From JAAYAY01 sp964429355 (GTDB lineage: Bacteria > Planctomycetota > Planctomycetia > Pirellulales > Thermoguttaceae), in contig CAYSCH010000379.1 of NCBI GenBank assembly GCA_964429355.1, forward strand, positions 1-9,125: a stretch of 9,125 nt of DNA, in the 5' to 3' direction. Of the stretch, positions 1 to 7,465 are shown one piece after another (positions within the stretch are counted from its first letter, which is position 1; each line of letters begins with the position of its first letter). The translations under genes and the position numbers were made by a program. The notes below the pieces were generated by a model. It ran no database searches and was not told where the DNA came from. It saw only the letters and a list, made by a program, of their open reading frames with translations.

Positions 1-61
1 TATGCCGGATCATAGCTTCAGCCAGAAGCCAAACCGCGGGTGTTGCTGTTCTTGCAATCAT
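1..61 (-). CDS. Possible start of a further gene (partial)
   Basis: An open frame begins at ATG 59-61 and runs off the left edge after 20 codons (MIARTATPAVWLLAEAMIRH). No strong Shine-Dalgarno sequence precedes it; only a weak AGGG lies upstream. It follows a promoter-like sequence at 135-162 and lies downstream of the tail genes on the same strand, so it could be the next gene of the element. The fragment is too short to identify, and chance cannot be excluded. Confidence 0.25.
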   Translation of the reverse strand, partial: MIARTATPAVWLLAEAMIRH

Positions 62-134
62 GGTTAGACCCTAAAGGTTGCGGGTTCTTAAGCCCGGTTC
101 GGCTTGGTCCAAGAGTTGTCACCGAACACGGTTG

Positions 135-162
135 ATTGTTCACATTCGCCCAGTCGTGTCAA
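135..162 (-). promoter_or_regulatory. Candidate sigma-70-like promoter
   Basis: On the minus strand a perfect TTGACA (157-162) is followed after 16 bases by AACAAT (135-140), which matches TATAAT at four of six positions. It lies in the non-coding stretch after the 92-aa gene and would drive the open frame starting at 61. Planctomycete promoters often fit this consensus poorly, so this is a pattern match only. Confidence 0.3.
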
Positions 163-190
163 GACTCGTGAATTTGCACAATCCTGCCTG

Positions 191-469
191 TCATAATTGA
201 GGGGCGTTGGGCAGGATAAACTCGCGGATCGCATCTTCCTGGTCTTGGCAATGCAAGGCGATCAACCGGGCCGTTTGTTTGTGCTCCGGGGCGGCAAGTT
301 CGGCCAGCCGGCGGAGCTGGAGATACATGCAAGCGCGCCGTCGCCACTCAGTGCCGGCGATCATCGCCAGTTCCATGGCCAGGTCATACAGGCGTTGTTC
401 GCGAGGCGTCATCACGCCGCGGCCCATCTCGGTCATCAAGTCTCGGGTTGCCTCGTCCCAAGTCTTCAC
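191..469 (-). CDS. Hypothetical protein, 92 aa, coupled to the tape measure gene
   Basis: This small protein starts with GTG at 467-469, sharing four bases (GTGA) with the tape measure stop. A good Shine-Dalgarno (GGGAGG) lies 9-10 bases upstream inside the tape measure gene, which points to translational coupling. The protein is charged and looks mostly alpha-helical (for example TPREQRLYDLAMELAMIAG), with no membrane segment or signal peptide. I do not recognise a family. Its position directly after a tape measure gene is where small tail-completion or minor tail proteins often sit, but nothing in the sequence proves a tail function. The next 130 bases downstream hold no gene on this strand. 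Confidence 0.75.
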   Translation of the reverse strand: MKTWDEATRDLMTEMGRGVMTPREQRLYDLAMELAMIAGTEWRRRACMYLQLRRLAELAAPEHKQTARLIALHCQDQEDAIREFILPNAPQL

Positions 470-2970
470 CGGCTCATCCTCCCGCCGCCTTGGACCGACT
501 GTCGGAGCTGTTTCGTTTCGTCGAGCTGTCGGTCCGAATTCTTGACGAGCTTATCCACGCCGACAGCCGTCTTCTCCGCAGCCGAATCGCCCTTGTTTCC
601 CAAGCCCAGCCGAAAGGCCTCCTGGGCGGAGTAGGTGCTTGCAACGAAATCGATCGCCGCAAACTGCCGCTCCTGTTTCGCGATGTCGAGGGCCGCGAAC
701 TTTGCGTTGAACAGCTTGTTGATCTGGGCCGGGTCCTGGCCGGTGATTGGTGCGTCCCGCAGAGCGTTCTGCCGCTCCTGCTCGAGCAGAGCCCGTTCCA
801 TCTGTTCTTTGCGCCACGGCTCATTGGCCGCGTCGCCCGGGAGCTGAGCGCCCCAGCGGTTCTCGATCTCCTGGCGTTTGATCTCATCGGCGAGCGATTT
901 GGCAGCCTTTTTCTTCTCTTCCTCTCTCTTGGCCTTCTCATCGTCCTTCTTGCGTTGGCTGTCGGCGTCAACGGCAGCAATGGCCGCGTTGCGTGCCTCT
1001 TCGACGAGGCTGAGACTCGCTCCCAGTTCCTCGGCCTTCTTTTTCTCGGCCTCGTATCTCCGGTTGATCTCGGCAATCGCCTGGTCGGTCTCGTCCCCGA
1101 TGCGTTTTATCCGTTCCTTGGAGATTTCGTCGAGCATCCGCTCGTTGAACTTGGCAACCTCCTTTACGGCCTCTTCATCAGGTTCGATCGTGGCGCTTGG
1201 TGTCGGTGTGGACTTCGGCCAATCCCATTCAGGAATATCGGGAATGCTCTTGTCCGCTGCCTTTTCCACACGTCCGAGTTTTGGCATCTTGTCGAACGTT
1301 TCCGCGATAGGTGGCTTCGCCGGCTCGGCGACGTCCGGTTTGCCGATTGAGGCCGGTCCCGGCATCGCCGCGGCCCCGAAACCTACGTCCTTCAGACGCT
1401 TGTAGGCGTCGGCCAGGAGGTGCACACCATCGGCCGTCAGTTCGATGGCCGTAGCGAGCCGTTTCAGATCGGCGACTATCGCCTCACCAGCCAAATCGAA
1501 CAGAGGCTGGGCATCCTTCAGCAGCTTCTGAAACGCCGCCCCGAGGTCTCCGAGTATGGGAACCATGTCTTGCTGCCACACTTTGACCACGCGTTCGAAA
1601 GTCGGGAGCAAAGCCGCCTTGATCTGGTCTCCCCAGAGCACGCACGCCGCGGCCGCGGCTGCGATCGCAGCTCCGATACCTACAACCACGGGCAGAGCGC
1701 CGCTTATCAGAGCCGCCAAGCCGCTCAGAGCCGCGACGCTGCCGGCTGCAGCTCCCAGGCCGATCAGGGCCACGCCGGCCGCGCCAATCACCGCCACCAG
1801 GCTGGTCAAGCCGACCACCAGGCCGCGGTTGTTTTTAATCCACTGTTGGACGGCCGCCGCCATGTCGGCAACGCTGGTNNNNNNNNNNGTCCCCCAACCG
1901 GTCAGAGTTTCATCCAGCGCCTCGCCCAGCGCGATCTGTACCGACTCGATCGCCGACGATAGCAGTCGCAGCACGCCGCCGAGCCCCGAGTCCATCGTCT
2001 TGGCCGTCCGCTCGGCCACGCCGGCGGCGTTGTCGATTGCCTTGGACAGTTCATCGAATCCTCCCGCCGAGAGGGAGAGCGACGCGGTCACGGCTCTTTG
2101 GTCGAACAGTTCCTTCATCATGCTCAGCCGGTCGGCCTGGCCCATGCCGGCCATGGCCTTGCCGATCTCGATCATCACGTCGCCGAGGGGCCGCATGTTG
2201 CGTTGCGCGTCGACTACGTCGATCTGGAACGAGTCCTTGAGCTTCTCGCGGATCTTCGGATCGGCCAATTGCAGCATAATCTGCCGCAAGGCAGTGCCGG
2301 CCATCGTCCCCTTGATCTGCATGTTGCCGAGCACGCCGAGGGCCTTGGCGGTCTGCTCGATCGACAGGCCATAGTCGGCCGCGACCTTGTGGGCGTAGCT
2401 CATCGATTCGCCCAGATCCGTCAGACTCACCGAAGACGCGTTAGCCGTGGCCACCAGCACATCGACCACGCGCGGCATCTGGCCGGCGTCCAGGTTGAAC
2501 GCTCGCAGCGAGCCTGAGGCAATTTCGGCCGCGGTGGCCAGCTCGGTGCGAGTGGCCCGGGCCAGGTTGAGCACGGACGGGATAGCGGTCTCGATCTCCG
2601 CCGCATTGAATCCTTGGGTGGCCAGCTCGTACTGCCCGCCGGCCACCTCGCTCGCCTTGAACGACGTCTTTGCCCCGAGATTTTTGGCCTGGTCGTAGAG
2701 TCGCTGGTATTCCTCCTCGGTGCCTTCGATGCTGCCTTTTACGGCCAACATCTGATCTTGGAAGTCGGCGAAGGTCTTGGCCGAAAAGGCGATCGGAGCC
2801 GCAAACACGGTGGCGAGGCCGGTGAGCCTGGTCCCGATCGAGCCCACCTTTCCGGCGAACGCGTTGAGCTTTCCCTCCGCGGCCCGCAGCCCCTTCACAT
2901 ACTCCGACGAATCGGTATAGAGCCGCACGTACGCCCGTCCCGCCTCGATTGCTGCTGTCCCGATGCCCAT
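466..2970 (-). CDS. Phage tail tape measure protein, TP901 family
   Basis: This 834-residue protein is a molecular ruler that spans the tail lumen, sets tail length and helps DNA passage in long-tailed phages. ATG at 2968-2970 has a Shine-Dalgarno (GAGGTGAAGG) directly upstream. The N-terminal 340 residues match the TP901 tape measure core: a YVKGLRAAEGKLNAFAGKVG segment, an FxDFQDQMLAVKGSIEGT segment, then SFKASEVAGGQYELATQGFN, and a GTMAGTALRQIMLQLADP block. Residues 383-447 are a long Gly/Ala-rich hydrophobic stretch typical of tape measure membrane-insertion segments. Residues about 590-700 are Lys/Glu-rich and probably coiled coil. Ten undetermined bases (1879-1888) cover residues 361-364; the frame is kept and both flanks read as tape measure sequence. 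The family assignment is firm. Length is moderate for the family, and its neighbours are not the usual tail chaperones. Confidence 0.93.
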   Translation of the reverse strand: MGIGTAAIEAGRAYVRLYTDSSEYVKGLRAAEGKLNAFAGKVGSIGTRLTGLATVFAAPIAFSAKTFADFQDQMLAVKGSIEGTEEEYQRLYDQAKNLGAKTSFKASEVAGGQYELATQGFNAAEIETAIPSVLNLARATRTELATAAEIASGSLRAFNLDAGQMPRVVDVLVATANASSVSLTDLGESMSYAHKVAADYGLSIEQTAKALGVLGNMQIKGTMAGTALRQIMLQLADPKIREKLKDSFQIDVVDAQRNMRPLGDVMIEIGKAMAGMGQADRLSMMKELFDQRAVTASLSLSAGGFDELSKAIDNAAGVAERTAKTMDSGLGGVLRLLSSAIESVQIALGEALDETLTGWGXXXXTSVADMAAAVQQWIKNNRGLVVGLTSLVAVIGAAGVALIGLGAAAGSVAALSGLAALISGALPVVVGIGAAIAAAAAACVLWGDQIKAALLPTFERVVKVWQQDMVPILGDLGAAFQKLLKDAQPLFDLAGEAIVADLKRLATAIELTADGVHLLADAYKRLKDVGFGAAAMPGPASIGKPDVAEPAKPPIAETFDKMPKLGRVEKAADKSIPDIPEWDWPKSTPTPSATIEPDEEAVKEVAKFNERMLDEISKERIKRIGDETDQAIAEINRRYEAEKKKAEELGASLSLVEEARNAAIAAVDADSQRKKDDEKAKREEEKKKAAKSLADEIKRQEIENRWGAQLPGDAANEPWRKEQMERALLEQERQNALRDAPITGQDPAQINKLFNAKFAALDIAKQERQFAAIDFVASTYSAQEAFRLGLGNKGDSAAEKTAVGVDKLVKNSDRQLDETKQLRQSVQGGGRMSR
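1879..1888. other. Assembly gap (10 N)
   Basis: Ten consecutive undetermined bases lie inside the tape measure gene. The reading frame on both sides agrees if the gap is exactly ten bases. Placeholder gaps of fixed size are common in assemblies, so the true missing length could differ. Confidence 0.98.
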
Positions 2971-3277
2971 CCTTCACCTCGCTACTTGCACGAACTGTCA
3001 AATCGACCAGGCCTGAATCCCCAACCAACCAACACTACCGACCCCGTCGACTTCTCCCAGGGCCCTTGGCGGTCGCGAGCGCCGGAAAGGACCCGTATCA
3101 ACCCTTCCGAGGGGGGCCGGTTCATGCCAACCGGCCCAGGCGTCGTCAGTTCAGAGGCTGACAACGCCATCGGCACGAATGGACGCGTGCCGACCTCGGG
3201 AGGGTCAGGCTCGGCTCGCCGCGGGCGTGGAGAGAAGACGCAACCCCACGGAAGTGAACCGCGGCAAGTGTCATCGC
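2971..3277. other. 307-bp gap without a convincing gene; strong GC hairpin inside
   Basis: No gene with a believable protein and ribosome site is visible here. A 64-codon minus-strand frame (2982-3176) exists, but it has no clear Shine-Dalgarno and an arbitrary-looking composition. The gap contains a perfect 9-bp stem (GGGCCGGTT at 3114-3122, AACCGGCCC at 3129-3137) with a six-base loop, next to a small CCCT/AGGG stem at 3102-3113. No T-tract follows on the minus strand, so this is not a standard intrinsic terminator. It may be an RNA structure in the leader of the tape measure gene or a scar from lost tail genes. Confidence 0.5.
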
Positions 3278-3919
3278 CTAACCTACAGTGCGACCAAGTC
3301 CCGGCCGGGCCGGGGGAAGGTTCTTTGCTGGGCCGAGTTGGCCCATGGCACGCTCGCGGAAGTAGTCGAGCTGCTGTTCCACCTGGTCAATGGCTTTGCG
3401 GTTCTCCAGTTTAGCGGGTTCGCCCGACGAACACCGGGACGCAAAACTGTCCGCCAATCCTCTCGCAGCGTGAACTTGGGGATGCGATGCCAAGAAGACG
3501 GGTGTGATCTTTCCGACTATCAGGGCACTGAGAGGCGCATCGACGTAGCCGATCGCCAGGAGCTCCCCCCGCACGCGCTCCTGAATCTGCAAGTGTTCGG
3601 CGGCCGCCTTCTCTCGCTGTTGCTCAAGTTCGGCATGGTGATCGTCGAAGAAGGAAACCATGTCGCGCCGCAGGAGCAACTCGACTTGCAGGTCCTTTGT
3701 GACGCCTTCCACGTGCGTGGGGTAGCTGACCAGATTCACGAAATCGATTTCGGCGGTGTCCGTCGATTCGATTTTGCCGAGCATCCGGACCGTCTGCTCG
3801 CGGCTCTGCAGCAACTTCGCAATCCGCACGTTGAACGCTTCCGCGGACGACTTGAGTTTCTTGGTAAACCACGGCTCAAGTTCGATAGCCGTCAGTCTTG
3901 TCCATCTGACTTCGGTCAC
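3278..3919 (-). CDS. Hypothetical helical protein, 213 aa
   Basis: I chose GTG at 3917-3919 as the start because GAGG lies nine bases upstream; the open frame extends further but with no ribosome site. The protein begins MTEVRWTRLTAIELEPWFTK and is predominantly helical. An EFN-rich N-terminal half is followed by a Glu/Gln-rich segment (ELEQQREKAAAEHLQIQERV) that may form a coiled coil, and the C-terminus is Pro-rich and basic. No signal peptide or membrane segment is seen. I do not recognise the family. It lies 69 bases after the 85-aa gene and is separated by the long gap from the tape measure gene. A tail or head accessory role is possible from position only. Confidence 0.7.
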   Translation of the reverse strand: MTEVRWTRLTAIELEPWFTKKLKSSAEAFNVRIAKLLQSREQTVRMLGKIESTDTAEIDFVNLVSYPTHVEGVTKDLQVELLLRRDMVSFFDDHHAELEQQREKAAAEHLQIQERVRGELLAIGYVDAPLSALIVGKITPVFLASHPQVHAARGLADSFASRCSSGEPAKLENRKAIDQVEQQLDYFRERAMGQLGPAKNLPPARPGLGRTVG

Positions 3920-3988
3920 TGATAGATTCCTCACTGTAGGTGTTAATTCTCGGTCATGGCCTGGGGCCACATGCCCCGGTCCGGCTGA

Positions 3989-4246
3989 CTAAGCCAGGCC
4001 AGCGGCCTCCAATTTGGCCCTAAGCTCGGAGTTTTCTTTTTCCAGCTTTTTCAGGTGTTCGCCGGCCGCCTCATCCATCGACAGGCCCCGGGCGAAATAC
4101 TCGCTGCCCTCTTGCAGGCCGAACCGGTCGATGAACGCCTGGCCCGGGGCCGTTCTGGCCGGCTCGTTGCCGGGCAGCTCGATGCCCTCGCAAAACTTCT
4201 CGATGTTGTCGTTACCCAGAACGGGTTTTCTCTCGTCAGTGGACAT
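3989..4246 (-). CDS. Hypothetical protein, 85 aa, C-terminal coiled coil
   Basis: ATG at 4244-4246 follows a GGAGAAG ribosome site. The last 25 residues (HLKKLEKENSELRAKLEAAG) have a clear heptad pattern and should form a short coiled coil, so the protein is probably an oligomer. The first 60 residues are acidic with no recognised domain; the middle reads QAFIDRFGLQEGSEYFARGLSMDEA. The gene lies 44 bases after the excisionase-like gene and is probably co-transcribed with it. Function unknown. Confidence 0.7.
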   Translation of the reverse strand: MSTDERKPVLGNDNIEKFCEGIELPGNEPARTAPGQAFIDRFGLQEGSEYFARGLSMDEAAGEHLKKLEKENSELRAKLEAAGLA

Positions 4247-4290
4247 GAGACTTCTCCAAGTGAAAAAGGGTGATTGGCTGGTTTAGGCGG

Positions 4291-4482
4291 TCAGGCCACC
4301 GAAGCGTCTTTCTCGACTTGGCGCTGCAGCCAAGCCTCGAGTTCATCGGCCTGCCAGAGGATCCGCCGCGGGCTCACTCGGACTGGGGCTGGAAAATCCC
4401 CGGCCTGCCTTCGCTTGTAGATGGTACTTCGCGAAATCCTCAGTAAGTGCACGACTTCGTCGATCGTCAGTAGTGCCGGCAT
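4291..4482 (-). CDS. AlpA/excisionase-family winged-helix DNA-binding protein
   Basis: This 63-residue protein is essentially one MerR/AlpA-type (helix-turn-helix 17, excisionase family) domain. It contains LLTIDEVVHLLRISRSTIYK, then RRQAGDFPAPVRVSPRRILW and a closing DELEAWLQRQ helix, the standard layout of phage Xis and AlpA-like regulators. I prefer ATG 4480-4482 over upstream starts because AGGGGAG lies five bases before it. Such proteins bend DNA in excision or regulate phage genes. Here it sits between the replication block and the structural genes rather than beside an integrase, so a transcription-regulator role is as likely as excision. A 102-base gap upstream could hold its own promoter, but no good consensus is visible. 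Confidence 0.88.
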   Translation of the reverse strand: MPALLTIDEVVHLLRISRSTIYKRRQAGDFPAPVRVSPRRILWQADELEAWLQRQVEKDASVA

Positions 4483-4584
4483 TGCGTCTCCCCTGGACAT
4501 AGAGAAACAAATCGAAACCCCGCAAAGCCATCCTACACAAAGGCGTGGCCCCATTTCGCGTCGAAATCGGCCACCTGGCAGGCG

Positions 4585-5244
4585 TCATGCGTCACTGGCC
4601 GGTTCTTTGATCTCCAGCCACCGCTTGCGGCCCGCGGCCTTGACGTAGTCGAGCGTTCCGGCAAGCAGCGTTCGATCCTCCTCGGCTGCCTTCACCACCT
4701 TGTTGACGGCCTCATGGCTCTCGGCCTGGCGGACCAGGTCCACGTATTCGTCGCGGATTCGGTTCTGCTCGTCCGCCACGTCCTGGGGATCTTCCGGGGC
4801 AAAGTCCCGATCGGCGGGCTCGTCTTCGGGAGTCTCATTTCCGCCGGCCGCGTCGCTGAACTCCGCGTCGATGGCCTCTTCGCCGTCCGCGCTTGCGTCG
4901 AGATACGCCCCGCCCGAAAGCTGGAAGATGGCCTTATAGGTGCGAGCCAGGACCTTCCCGATAATCGCATCGCGGCCCATCTTTGAATTCATGGGGACGA
5001 CAACGCGATTATCGAACTGGCTCCCGTGCGTCCGCTCGATCGTCTTGCGCCACGTTTGTTCCGTGCGTTTGATCTTCCACGTGGCGATGACTTCCACGAA
5101 CGCGTCCGACGCTTCCCGGCTGAAGCCCTTGCGAGGTTTCACTTCCACTTCGCCGATCTTGATGTCAATTCCAGAAACGTCTTCGAGCTCCTCGACCTTT
5201 CGAGTCCAGAACTCCTTTGTGAAGTACGCCCCACCCGCGATCAC
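4585..5244 (-). CDS. Phage protein, possible recombination function; start uncertain
   Basis: From GTG 5242-5244 the frame gives 219 residues. The same frame stays open upstream to a stop at 5344-5346, and that extra part reads like real protein (CEVLLAGGRLDGNEFN leading into VIAGGAYFTKEFW), yet it contains no ATG and no ribosome site. The N-terminal core (about 1-110) includes a conserved-looking DNRVVVPMNSKMGRDAIIGK segment. A very acidic linker and a helical tail follow, a layout seen in phage single-strand annealing and other recombination proteins. I recall phage proteins with this LDGxEFNxIAG pattern but cannot name the family. Downstream of a helicase loader, a recombination role is plausible but inferred. 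The gene may have lost its true N-terminus (see findings). Confidence 0.6.
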   Translation of the reverse strand: MIAGGAYFTKEFWTRKVEELEDVSGIDIKIGEVEVKPRKGFSREASDAFVEVIATWKIKRTEQTWRKTIERTHGSQFDNRVVVPMNSKMGRDAIIGKVLARTYKAIFQLSGGAYLDASADGEEAIDAEFSDAAGGNETPEDEPADRDFAPEDPQDVADEQNRIRDEYVDLVRQAESHEAVNKVVKAAEEDRTLLAGTLDYVKAAGRKRWLEIKEPASDA

Positions 5245-5293
5245 GTTGAACTCGTTGCCGTCCAGTCGGCCGCCGGCGAGCAGGACTTCGCAG

Positions 5294-5584
5294 TTATCGT
5301 GGCCGACGTGGCCGCCCTTTCTGTTCTGGGCGGCAACGGCGCTTCAGGTCGCCTCTCACAGCCGCAACGAATTGGTCCCAGTCCGGCAGCTCGTCCCACG
5401 CCGCGGACAGCCAGGTCGCATCGGGCCCGACCAGGCCGTGCCCTGGAACGTATCGCCAGGCCGCGAAATCCTGGCGGCTCAACCACTCGTCGATGGGATG
5501 CTGTCCCAACGATGGCGTGTCCCACGGTGCGATCGTATCGGCAGCCGGCGGCGAAGGCGAAAACTTGTCGAAGAGCACAGTCAT
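5294..5584 (-). CDS. Hypothetical protein, 96 aa, coupled to the helicase loader
   Basis: ATG 5582-5584 overlaps the loader stop as ATGA, and a GGGAGA ribosome site lies inside the loader gene, so translation is probably coupled. The protein is Trp- and Asp-rich (WDTPSLGQHPIDEWLSRQDF, then WLSAAWDELPDWDQF) and ends in a basic Arg/Lys/Pro tail (about 80-96). The body looks like genuine protein, but I recognise no domain. The basic tail overlaps the upstream part of the following frame, which raises the possibility that this gene and the next were once one, or that a base is wrong near 5300-5330. Confidence 0.6.
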   Translation of the reverse strand: MTVLFDKFSPSPPAADTIAPWDTPSLGQHPIDEWLSRQDFAAWRYVPGHGLVGPDATWLSAAWDELPDWDQFVAAVRGDLKRRCRPEQKGRPRRPR

Positions 5585-6055
5585 CGGTCAGTCTCCCGAG
5601 TTGCCATTCGGCGGTCGGCATCGATCAGATGATAGGCCGTCCCGCAAAGGATCCGTGATGCAATCCTGTCGTCGTACACAACAGCAACCTCCGCGGGAGA
5701 GATGTTGGTGATGTAGATAGCCGGCAGATCTTCACGGATGTCAGCAAGCATCTTCAGGGCCGAGTATTCCAGATCTCCGGGGTTCTTTCGGGTTGCCAGT
5801 TCATCTACCACCGTAAGGTTGTAATCGGCCAAATACCGCCGCGAAGAAAAGAACCCCCTCGGCACGAGAATGTCCGAACAAAACTGGTCGATGGTCAGGT
5901 AATACGAATTTGGGACATGGTCACATAAGGCCAACGCTGCGCGGCTCTTGCCCGCCCCAGCGTCCCCGAATAAGAACAGCGGCCATGGACTCCGACCGGT
6001 GACAAGGTCGCGAAATGTCTCCAGCAGTTCGGATTTCACGTGGCTCAACGATCTC

Positions 6056-6963
<908 letters not shown>

Positions 6964-6967
<4 letters not shown>

Positions 6968-7227
6968 AGGTCGGGGATGTCTCCATGACCGCGCAGCCGG
7001 CGGAAGAACTCCAGTACGTCCTCTCCGAGGACATACTTCTCCCGGCCGAACACGGTGAACCGCAGCCCAGCTCGACGCGCTTGCCGGACGGCATGCTCCC
7101 CCCACCCAAGCCGGCGTTTGAGCTCCGACAAGGGCATAACCTCGTCAGCGCGGATTGACCGCAGACCGGGCAGGGATACCGGCTTTTCACGGGTGGTTTG
7201 CGGGGTTTTTCGGTGGGCCGTGCTCAT
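6964..7227 (-). CDS. Small winged-helix DNA-binding protein, 87 aa
   Basis: The C-terminal half is a compact MerR/AlpA-like domain: PLSELKRRLGWGEHAVRQAR, then RAGLRFTVFGREKYVLGEDV and a final FFRRL helix. I remember similar short proteins from planctomycete genomes. The N-terminal 28 residues are polar and probably disordered. I chose ATG 7225-7227; no Shine-Dalgarno is visible and a perfect 12-bp palindrome (CCACAATTGTGG, 7230-7241) sits three bases upstream. The frame stays open further upstream through the operator region, but those codons look non-coding. Its stop overlaps the initiator start (ATGA). It may regulate the replication operon, possibly through the palindromes in front of it, or act as an excisionase. 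Confidence 0.78.
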
Positions 7228-7229
7228 GA

Positions 7230-7241
7230 CCACAATTGTGG
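7230..7241. promoter_or_regulatory. Operator-like palindrome at the start of the wHTH gene
   Basis: CCACAATTGTGG is a perfect 12-bp palindrome placed where the ribosome site of the 87-aa gene should be. A repressor bound here would block expression of the replication operon; autoregulation by the adjacent wHTH protein is one inference. Confidence 0.4.
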
Positions 7242-7312
7242 ACGAGGGCAGCGGGCCCGGAAGATAGCGGTTGAATTCCCTGACAAAATTCTTCGCCGGG
7301 GATCCCTTTAAT

Positions 7313-7334
7313 GTCAGGAAATCGATTTCCTGAC
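7313..7334. promoter_or_regulatory. 22-bp perfect palindrome, operator-like copy 1
   Basis: The half-site GTCAGGAAATC (7313-7323) is followed directly by its exact reverse complement (7324-7334). An identical 22-bp copy lies 67 bases to the right. It sits in the intergenic region in front of the wHTH-initiator-loader operon. Confidence 0.75.
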
Positions 7335-7378
7335 GCCTGGCAGAAAGCCAAGAATCTCGCATTGTGAGCCGGCGGGAA

Positions 7379-7402
7379 CGTCAGGAAATCGATTTCCTGA
7401 CG
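7379..7402. promoter_or_regulatory. 24-bp perfect palindrome, operator-like copy 2
   Basis: The same 22-bp palindrome as copy 1 is extended by one matching base on each side. Related half-sites TTTCCTGAC occur at 7443-7451 and 7454-7462, and TTCCCTGAC at 7276-7284, giving a cluster of one DNA motif over about 190 bases. Confidence 0.75.
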
Positions 7403-7419
7403 CACAGCCACACGCCCCG

Positions 7420-7465
7420 AAAAAACCGCGTCAGGCTATTCATTTCCTGACAGTTTCCTGACGCG
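7420..7465 (-). terminator. Intrinsic terminator straddling the stop codon of the tandem-HTH gene
   Basis: On the minus strand the arm CGCGTCAGG (7465-7457) pairs perfectly with CCTGACGCG (7435-7427), followed by G and six T (7425-7420). The stop codon (7442-7440) lies in the loop, so the 5' arm is coding sequence. A second GTCAGG copy in the loop offers a shorter alternative hairpin with the same 3' arm. It should end transcription of the 444-aa gene and so separate it from the replication operon. Confidence 0.65.

Noticed and set aside
448..1350. 300-codon plus-strand open frame
   Set aside because: It lies fully antisense to the tape measure gene and has no ribosome site. Its Leu/Phe-rich runs mirror the Lys/Glu coiled-coil codons of the real gene.
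1556..2374. 272-codon plus-strand open frame
   Set aside because: It is antisense to the conserved core of the tape measure protein and crosses the N gap. Its Ser/Arg/Pro/Ala-rich composition is typical of a shadow frame.
2982..3176. 64-codon minus-strand open frame before the tape measure gene
   Set aside because: It has no visible Shine-Dalgarno, a composition without structure, and contains the GC hairpin. It is described only within the gap entry.
3179..3922. 247-codon plus-strand open frame
   Set aside because: It covers the 213-aa minus-strand gene almost exactly. The minus-strand frame has a clear ribosome site and a natural helical protein; this one has neither.
3964..3978. GGGGC/GCCCC hairpin between the 85-aa and 213-aa genes as a terminator
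   Set aside because: The stem is only five base pairs with no following T-tract on either strand, so it does not meet the terminator pattern.
7313..7402. CRISPR-like reading of the repeated 22-bp palindromes
   Set aside because: Only two exact copies exist, the repeats are perfect palindromes, and no regular spacer series or cas gene is present.
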